Source of the DNA: Candidatus Desulfofervidus auxilii
GTDB lineage: Bacteria; Desulfobacterota; Desulfofervidia; Desulfofervidales; Desulfofervidaceae
Direction: 5' to 3'
NCBI RefSeq assembly: GCF_001577525.1
Contig: NZ_CP013015.1
Location: 1,879,751-1,943,750, forward strand
Length of the DNA stretch: 64,000 nt
The notes under the pieces are model-generated. The model was not told the origin of the DNA. It saw only the letters and a list, made by a program, of their open reading frames with translations, and ran no database searches. Position 1 is the stretch's first letter. Each line of letters opens with the position of its first letter. Below, one piece after another: positions 58,705 to 64,000 of this stretch. A program made the translations under genes and the position numbers.

Positions 58705-59364
58705 TTATTTATAAGAAGCTAATGTTGCATTTAATGCTATTCCATCCCATTCAACTAAAATATAACCCTGAGCAATTGTGCCTGGATTTAAAATAAGGGT
58801 TTTACCAATTTTATCTATATTGCGTGCCTCATGAATATGACCTGTTAAACACAATTCCGGTTGTTCCTTCTCAATGAACTCCCGGATGACCCTACTTCCT
58901 ACATGCTCACCCCTTCTTACTATATCCACTTTTGTCCCAAAGGGAGGGGTGTGAGAAACAAGAATTTTATGAGAAACATTTTTTATTTCTTCATAAGCAG
59001 TATATAAAAAGGCAGCTATTTCTTGCTCACTATATTCAGTGGGTGTATTAAAAGGTGTTGGTGTAGAGCCCCCTACGCCAAACACTGCTAATTCCTCCTC
59101 AAGTCTATATCCATGTCCATGGAGATTTATTCCTAAATTTTCAAAATAATCATTTATTTCTAAAAAGTCCATATTTCCTATCTGGGCTAAGATATGGGTG
59201 TTATAATATCTAATATAATTAATAATTTCTTCTGCCTCTTTTTTACCTCCACAGTTAGTTAGATCTCCAGTAATGATTGTCCAGTCTGCAGAAGGGAGTT
59301 CTTTAATCTTGTCTATATAATTTATTTGATTATGAACATCCCCAAAAACTACCATGTTAAGCAT
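58705..59364 (-). CDS. Calcineurin-like metallophosphoesterase
   Basis: A 219-residue phosphoesterase with the metal motifs VVFGDVHNQ, ITGDLTNCGG, GNMDFLE, VSHTPPFGT and TGHIHEARN. All five blocks are intact. It is close in layout to small Icc/YfcE-type hydrolases; the substrate is unknown. Its start lies within the tail of the upstream radical SAM gene (16-bp overlap). Confidence 0.85.
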   Translation of the reverse strand: MLNMVVFGDVHNQINYIDKIKELPSADWTIITGDLTNCGGKKEAEEIINYIRYYNTHILAQIGNMDFLEINDYFENLGINLHGHGYRLEEELAVFGVGGSTPTPFNTPTEYSEQEIAAFLYTAYEEIKNVSHKILVSHTPPFGTKVDIVRRGEHVGSRVIREFIEKEQPELCLTGHIHEARNIDKIGKTLILNPGTIAQGYILVEWDGIALNATLASYK

Positions 59365-60404
59365 ATTGGCTTTTTCTCCAAAGTAACGATTTTTATTTCT
59401 TCTCTTTTTAACTCTAAATCAGAAAAAATAGCAATCCTTTTTTGGGGGAAATATGTTTTTAATTTTTGATAATTTTTCTTTCTTTGGCCCATAACTTGTG
59501 AAATTTTCGTTGGATGAACAAAAATATTTATTATTTTAGCTTTAGAGAAATATTGTTCTAAAATAATCCTAACCTTTTCTAAAATAATAGCCGATTTTAC
59601 CAGTTCTCCAAAGGCAGGATGCCACGGACCGGCCAAGATGTGGCCAGGTTGCAACAAACTCTCACTAGTTTGAAGACCTATCCGGATTACAGGAATATTG
59701 GCCTTTTGAAAAATAAGCACCATTTCTTTACAAATCTTCACTGCCTCAGTTAAAGAGAGGGGAAGGTATTTTTTTTCTTCCCACCACTTGGCTAAAATAG
59801 TATCTTTTATTACTAAGGTAGGATAAATTCTAATAAAATCAGGCCTCCATTTGAGTATCCCATCAATGGTTTTTTTACGACTTTCTGCTGATTCTTCAGG
59901 CAATCCTGGCATAAGCTGCCAGCCCAATTGAAAGCCATGGATTTTTATTAAATCCGTTGCCTTATAAACAGCCTCTGCATCGTGTCCCCGTTGGCAAACA
60001 TCTAATACTTTATTATCAAGGGACTGAACACCTAACTCAATAGTTTTTACTCCATAAGTTTTTAACTCAGTTAGCACTATTTTATTGATGGCATCTGGTC
60101 TAGTAGAAAGACGAATACTGTGAACCTGACCCGTTTGGACATATTGAAAGGCCAAAGTTAATAGTTTTTTCCGCCACTTAGGATTTAGAGCAGTAAAACT
60201 TCCTCCATAAAAGGCAATCTGAATATGTTTACGCTTGGGATGTCTTTTACGCAAAAGAAAAAATTCAATCTGATTTTTAATTTGTTTCAAATCTAAATGA
60301 GGCTTTACTCCGGTAATAGTGGGTTGATGGCAATACACACACCGGTGTAGACAACCTAGTTGAGGAATAAAAATAGGAATAATGTAAGGCTTGGATATAA
60401 GCAT
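59349..60404 (-). CDS. Elp3/HemN-like radical SAM protein
   Basis: A 351-residue radical SAM enzyme. FIPQLGCLHRCVYCHQPTITG carries the CxxxCxxC cluster, with FYGGSFTAL and LSTRPDAIN typical of the Elp3-type barrel. IELGVQSLD and LMPGLPEES follow. The GNAT domain of true Elp3 is missing. It starts 15 bp after rnc ends and is probably in the same transcript. Its substrate, possibly an RNA, is unknown. Confidence 0.87.
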   Translation of the reverse strand: MLISKPYIIPIFIPQLGCLHRCVYCHQPTITGVKPHLDLKQIKNQIEFFLLRKRHPKRKHIQIAFYGGSFTALNPKWRKKLLTLAFQYVQTGQVHSIRLSTRPDAINKIVLTELKTYGVKTIELGVQSLDNKVLDVCQRGHDAEAVYKATDLIKIHGFQLGWQLMPGLPEESAESRKKTIDGILKWRPDFIRIYPTLVIKDTILAKWWEEKKYLPLSLTEAVKICKEMVLIFQKANIPVIRIGLQTSESLLQPGHILAGPWHPAFGELVKSAIILEKVRIILEQYFSKAKIINIFVHPTKISQVMGQRKKNYQKLKTYFPQKRIAIFSDLELKREEIKIVTLEKKPICLTW

Positions 60405-60418
60405 AATTTATACATCTC

Positions 60419-61099
60419 CTATTTTAATCGATTAAGCGCTTGTTTAGCCGCCTCTTGCTCTGCCCTTTTTCTGGACCTTCCTACTCCTTTTCCCCACAAT
60501 TTACCATTAATAAATACACCTATAGTAAATTGCTTGGCATGGTCAGGCCCTATAATATTTAAAACACGGTAAGCAGGAAGAATATGACATTGTTTCTGAA
60601 GAAGTATTTGCAATCTAGTTTTAAAATCTGATGTATTTTCAGGAGACAACTTTTTTAACCAAGGTTCAAACCAGTTTCTAATAACCCCACAAACTGTAAG
60701 GAAATCACTATCAAGATAAATTGCTCCTATCAAAGCTTCTAAAGTATCTGCCAAAATAGTCCCCTTTTTGTTGCCTCCTGATTGTCTTTCTCCTTTTCCT
60801 AAACGCAAAAAATCACCTAGACAAAGAGACTTAGCTACTTTTGCCAAAGTGGTTTCCTCTACTAAACAGGCCTTTAATTTGCTAAGCTCACCTTCTTTTA
60901 GATGAGGATACTCATAAAAAAGATAATTCCTGACAGCTAGCTCTAGCACAGCATCACCGAGAAACTCCAATCTTTGATTACTTTCAACTTGGTTTTCGGA
61001 TGCATATGAAGAATGAGTCAAGGCCTGTTTTAAAATAACCTGATTTTTAAAATTATATCCTATTTTTTCTTCTAAATCTTTGAGTTCTTCTTTCACCAA
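60419..61099 (-). CDS. rnc: Ribonuclease III
   Basis: A 226-residue double-strand RNA endonuclease for rRNA and mRNA processing. The signature NQRLEFLGDAVLELAV is the catalytic motif with the metal-binding Glu and Asp, and DTLEALIGAIYLDSD is the second active-site block. The C-terminal dsRNA-binding domain has AKQFTIGVFINGKLWGKGVGRSRKRAEQEAAKQAL. The length is normal. Confidence 0.97.
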   Translation of the reverse strand: MVKEELKDLEEKIGYNFKNQVILKQALTHSSYASENQVESNQRLEFLGDAVLELAVRNYLFYEYPHLKEGELSKLKACLVEETTLAKVAKSLCLGDFLRLGKGERQSGGNKKGTILADTLEALIGAIYLDSDFLTVCGVIRNWFEPWLKKLSPENTSDFKTRLQILLQKQCHILPAYRVLNIIGPDHAKQFTIGVFINGKLWGKGVGRSRKRAEQEAAKQALNRLK

Positions 61100-61148
61100 A
61101 ATCTAAAAATAAAATAGAAAAACAAGGAGGTCAAGGGATAAGTTACTT

Positions 61149-61335
61149 GGACTTTCCCCAGAATTTTCAGAAGCTTTCCGAAAAGAAAGGTAAGGTAAGC
61201 TCCTCAAATCCGTAATAACTTTAAAAAAACGGTCAAATATAGTAACTGACCTTACGCACAGTATGATATAAAAGGGGTTGCACAACTTTTTCATAGATGA
61301 ATTGTAGGTTTGACCCTAAATTTCCTATCAGATAA
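61149..61335. repeat. Composite intergenic repeat without palindrome
   Basis: Bases 61149-61268 match 12208-12328 in the same orientation. They hold an unoccupied palindrome site at about 61228-61240. Then an inverted m1 (GGTTGCACAACTTTTTCAT, 61276-61294) and TAGGTTTGACCC at 61306-61317, matching 5449-5468 inverted. The repeat fills the space between rnc and the small membrane-protein gene. Confidence 0.75.
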
Positions 61336-61413
61336 TCCATTTTACCTCAGTTGTTGTATTCAATTTGCATATAACGACAAAGCTTACCTGCCGCAGTGGA
61401 GCAAAGAATGCTT

Positions 61414-61746
61414 TTATCTTAGTATTTCTCTAAACGAGAAAAAAACTATAGCTAGACTTATTATCATTCCTAAGACACAAAATGGACATACTGGCAAGCC
61501 CTTTTGGGCAAAGGGATTCAACCCTTTTATTAAGGCTATGGCAGCAAAAATGGATACCAGACTTCCAAAGATTATTCCACAAATTAAGGCATATCTTAAT
61601 TGTTTCAGTCCCAAGAAAAATATACCTAACCAGACAAGACACATAACATAGACAAAAATAGGTGCAGATTTTTTTAGGACAATAGGGATAAAGATAATAG
61701 CCAAAAAAGCTATAAATGCAGCTATAAGTATCAAGGTCAATATCAT
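61414..61746 (-). CDS. Small membrane protein of unknown function
   Basis: A 110-residue protein with about four hydrophobic helices (MILTLILIAAFIAFLAIIFI, FVYVMCLVWLGIFFLG, LICGIIFGSLVSIFAAIALI, MIISLAIVFFSF). A CPFC pair in QKGLPVCPFCVLG lies before the last helix. It is not similar to a family I know. It lies upstream of the rnc group and downstream of the acyl-CoA ligases on the same strand. The composition is consistent with a real gene. Confidence 0.6.
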   Translation of the reverse strand: MILTLILIAAFIAFLAIIFIPIVLKKSAPIFVYVMCLVWLGIFFLGLKQLRYALICGIIFGSLVSIFAAIALIKGLNPFAQKGLPVCPFCVLGMIISLAIVFFSFREILR

Positions 61747-61837
61747 TTATTCCCCATGATTATGGCTACATCTTCATAAGTATTAGGAATGGGCAGGGCT
61801 ACGTCAAAGTCAGGCCATAAGCAATTTAAAAAAATCC

Positions 61838-61905
61838 AAATTTCAAAATCCAAATGCCAAATGGCTTGATTTGACATTTGAGCTTTGTCATTTGTCATTT
61901 TAAGA
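61838..61905. repeat. AAATGCCAAATG-type low-complexity hairpin repeat
   Basis: Words AAATCCAAAT, CAAATGCCAAAT, ATTTGACATTTG and TTTGTCATTTGTCATTTT are arranged as a near-palindrome around GGCTTG. A 61-codon frame through it gives a NDKAQMSNQ-type peptide, an artefact of the repeat and not a gene. Confidence 0.6.
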
Positions 61906-61920
61906 TTCTGATATCCCATT

Positions 61921-63390
61921 TCACCCATTTATTAATTCTGTCTTTTTAATCTTGCCTAAAGGAGTTTTGGGCAATTCATTTCTAAATTCAATCACCCGTG
62001 GAACTTTATAGCCAGATAATTTCTTGCGGCAAAAGTGAATAATTTCTTGAGGGCTTATTTGTAAGCCATTTTTTGAAACCACCACTGCCTTAACTACTTC
62101 TCCTCTTAATCCATCCTGCACACCTACTACGGCCACCTCAGCTACCTTTGGGTGTTCAGCAATCACAAACTCCACTTCATTGGCGTAGACATTAATACCA
62201 CCTGTAATAATCACTTCCTTTTTCCGACCAGTAATATAAAGATAGCCCTCTTCATCCAGATATCCTAAATCGCCTGTATAAAGCCAGCCATCTTTTATTA
62301 TCTCTTTAGTCAATTCAGGCTCTTTGTAATAACCAGGCATAACAAACCAGCCTTTTAGCAATATTTCTCCTATTTCGTTGCAAGGTAGTTCATCACCTTT
62401 ATCATCTACAATCTTTATCTCTACCCAGGGAGCAGGTTTACCAAGAATTCCTTTCCTAAACCGTTTTTCAGGCGGGGCATTTTTGGGTAAAAGGACATTT
62501 GGGGCCGCCGATTCGGTCAGGCCCCAGCCAGTAATTCCTGTCACATGGGGAAATCTTTCTTCAAATTCTTTCAATAACCTTGGTGAGGCAGGAGCGCCAA
62601 AATAAACAATAAGTTTTAAAGAATCAAGTCTTACTTTATTTATCTCCCTTGTCTTTAGCATCGCTTCTAAAATAGTTGGAGGTACCCAGGAAGCAGTAAC
62701 ACCATAAGTCTCTATATCTTTTAGAAAACGACCTGGAGTGAACCTTTCTCCCAGGACTAGGGTGCTACCTGTACAAGCAAGCATAAGAAGATAGACAAGC
62801 CCCCCTGCATGGGAAAGAGGGACATAGCAAATAAGCACTTTAAAGGGTTCAATCAGGTCAAAATATTTCATAGTAGCCACAGGGGAATCCAAGTGTCGAT
62901 AGGTTAAAGGAATGGCCTTAGGTCTTCCAGTAGTGCCAGAGGTGTAAATAATGATTGCCAGTTCCTTTTCTTTTATCAACTCCTCTCTTGGAACCGCGCT
63001 TTGAGAGTTATTTATCAGATTGTCTATATCTGTGATAGTTTTTTTAAAAGAAGGCAGGTCAAAGGTAAAAAGTTCTTTAGCTATAAGATAATTGACTTCT
63101 GCATGGGCCAAGATATTTTTTAATTCATGTTGTTTTATTGAAGGGTCTAAAGGCACAACTGTAACCCCAAGGCCAAGGGCAGCTAAATAGGCATAGATGT
63201 ATTGTGGGCAATTGGGGAGGTAAATAGCTAGCTTTTCTCCTTTTTTCATCCCCAATGTTTGAAATGAAGTCATAAGCCTTTGGACCTTATTTAATAGCTC
63301 AGGGAATGTCTCTTTCTGGCCTTTATAAACAAGCGCTAGTTTGTCAGGATAGTTTTTGGCTGTATAGAGTAAACTTTCATAAATATTCAT
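61921..63390 (-). CDS. AMP-forming acyl-CoA ligase (ANL superfamily)
   Basis: A complete 489-residue adenylate-forming enzyme. The phosphate loop IIYTSGTTGRPKAIPLTY, the A5 motif TGITGWGLTESAAPN, A7 GDLGYLDEEGYLYITGR, A8 KKEVIITGGINVYANEVEFVI and the catalytic Lys near LPKTPLGKIKKTEL are present. It activates a carboxylic acid with ATP and CoA; the chain length cannot be told. The neighbouring gene at 63392 is a close paralogue in tandem, 1 bp away. Confidence 0.9.
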   Translation of the reverse strand: MNIYESLLYTAKNYPDKLALVYKGQKETFPELLNKVQRLMTSFQTLGMKKGEKLAIYLPNCPQYIYAYLAALGLGVTVVPLDPSIKQHELKNILAHAEVNYLIAKELFTFDLPSFKKTITDIDNLINNSQSAVPREELIKEKELAIIIYTSGTTGRPKAIPLTYRHLDSPVATMKYFDLIEPFKVLICYVPLSHAGGLVYLLMLACTGSTLVLGERFTPGRFLKDIETYGVTASWVPPTILEAMLKTREINKVRLDSLKLIVYFGAPASPRLLKEFEERFPHVTGITGWGLTESAAPNVLLPKNAPPEKRFRKGILGKPAPWVEIKIVDDKGDELPCNEIGEILLKGWFVMPGYYKEPELTKEIIKDGWLYTGDLGYLDEEGYLYITGRKKEVIITGGINVYANEVEFVIAEHPKVAEVAVVGVQDGLRGEVVKAVVVSKNGLQISPQEIIHFCRKKLSGYKVPRVIEFRNELPKTPLGKIKKTELING

Positions 63391-63391
63391 T

Positions 63392-64000
63392 TTAAATTAA
63401 CTCCGATTTTTTTATTTTACCACTACTTGTTTTGGGAAGTTTTGGTCTAAACTCTATCACCCTGGGCAATTTATAACTGGCCAATTTCTGGCGGCAATAA
63501 GAAAGTATCTCTTGAGGACTACATGGTTCTTTTAAGGTAATTATGGCCTTAATCAATTCTCCCCTTAGTTTATCTGGTGTGCTTATTACTGCTACTTCTT
63601 TTACTTTTGGATGTTCAGAGATAACAAACTCTACTTCATTAGCATATACAGTGAGTCCTCCAGTGATAATTACCTCTTTTTTTCTGCCGGCAATATAAAG
63701 ATAACCTTCTTCGTCTAGATAGCCCAAATCTCCTGTACAAAGCCAGCCATCTTTAATCACTTCTTTTGTTAATTGAGGTTCATTATAATAGCCCTTCATC
63801 ACAAAAGGGCCTTTAAGTAATACTTCTCCTATTTCACCAGGAGGAAGCTCATTGCCTCTGTCATCCACAATCTTTACCTTTACCCAAGGGGCAGGTTTTC
63901 CCAAAATGCCCTTTTTAACTCTTATCTCCATAGGTGCATCCAAGGGTAAGATTATATTTGGGGCAGTGGATTCTGTCAGACCGTAACCGGTGATCACATT
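63392..64000 (-). CDS. AMP-forming acyl-CoA ligase, cut by the right edge of the window
   Basis: The C-terminal 200 or so residues of a second acyl-CoA ligase. VITGYGLTESTAPNIIL, GDLGYLDEEGYLYIAGRKKEVIITGGLTVYANEVEFVI and LPKTSSGKIKKSEL match the complete paralogue next to it closely. The N-terminal part lies beyond base 64000, and the reading frame is open there. This is a tandem duplicate. Confidence 0.88.
   Translation of the reverse strand, partial: NVITGYGLTESTAPNIILPLDAPMEIRVKKGILGKPAPWVKVKIVDDRGNELPPGEIGEVLLKGPFVMKGYYNEPQLTKEVIKDGWLCTGDLGYLDEEGYLYIAGRKKEVIITGGLTVYANEVEFVISEHPKVKEVAVISTPDKLRGELIKAIITLKEPCSPQEILSYCRQKLASYKLPRVIEFRPKLPKTSSGKIKKSELI

Noticed and set aside
61743-61928. A 61-codon frame with NDKAQMSNQ
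   Set aside because: It is a translation of the AAATGCCAAATG low-complexity repeat; no ribosome site or family match.

Overview
The window is a low-GC (AT-rich), tightly packed stretch of a Gram-negative bacterial chromosome. Outer-membrane and LPS genes (kdsA, kdsC, beta-barrels, a Wza-type exporter, pilY1), the b'/b-delta-alpha-gamma-beta-epsilon ATP synthase order, PEP-CTERM proteins ending in a VPIPxT-LLGSGLLG signal, and a myo-inositol-phosphate synthase together suggest a Desulfobacterota-like (former deltaproteobacterial) organism, possibly thermophilic. A low-GC lineage such as Candidatus Desulfofervidus would fit. This is inference from gene content, since no rRNA is present.

Layout. 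1-5302: an edge-truncated M50 protease, acylphosphatase, and a leftward operon hflK-hflC-queD-tilS. 5303-6151: a long gap with repeat pieces and a decayed DUF433-like antitoxin. 6152-8871: an FG-GAP/VCBS secreted protein and an outer-membrane barrel. 9111-12145: leftward dnaJ/cbpA-like, M23 peptidase and tatD. 12656-18710: the rod-shape operon mreB-mreC-mreD-PBP2-rodA followed by folD. 18707-19375: an unknown coiled-coil protein. 19727-27945: an exosortase-associated exopolysaccharide operon (TPR lipoprotein, AMIN-SLBB exporter, beta-barrel, chain-length determinant, tyrosine autokinase, ExeA-like ATPase). 28221-32172: an atypical LuxR regulator, a PilZ protein and four PEP-CTERM proteins. 32379-38330: the leftward atp operon without a and c subunits. 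38621-44628: PilY1 and a small exported partner. 44734-51273: kdsA, kdsC, flavin reductase, thrC, glmU, glmS. 51572-64000: an HD-GYP regulator, a membrane spermidine-synthase-like protein, a Tat-signal radical SAM protein, a FAD oxidoreductase, inositol-phosphate synthase, a phosphoesterase, an Elp3-like radical SAM protein, rnc, a small membrane protein and two tandem acyl-CoA ligases.

Most striking observation. pilY1 is a single 1900-codon reading frame interrupted once, in frame, by TGA at 39944-39946. Family-typical PilY1 sequence continues in the same frame on both sides. Eighteen nucleotides after the TGA is an 8-bp stem capped by a GGUC loop, the same loop and spacing as the E. coli fdhF SECIS element as I recall it. 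PilY1 is therefore a strong selenoprotein candidate.

Second theme. A mosaic family of non-coding repeats fills at least nine intergenic spaces. A GC-rich palindrome (CCTGCC...GGCAGG) sits inside some copies and is absent from the same position in others, which looks like a small mobile or expanding palindromic unit.

Third theme. The PEP-CTERM genes share a near-identical 3' module (sorting-signal codons plus terminator, and in two cases the next leader), while their mature domains differ. No exosortase gene lies in the window, so it must be elsewhere.
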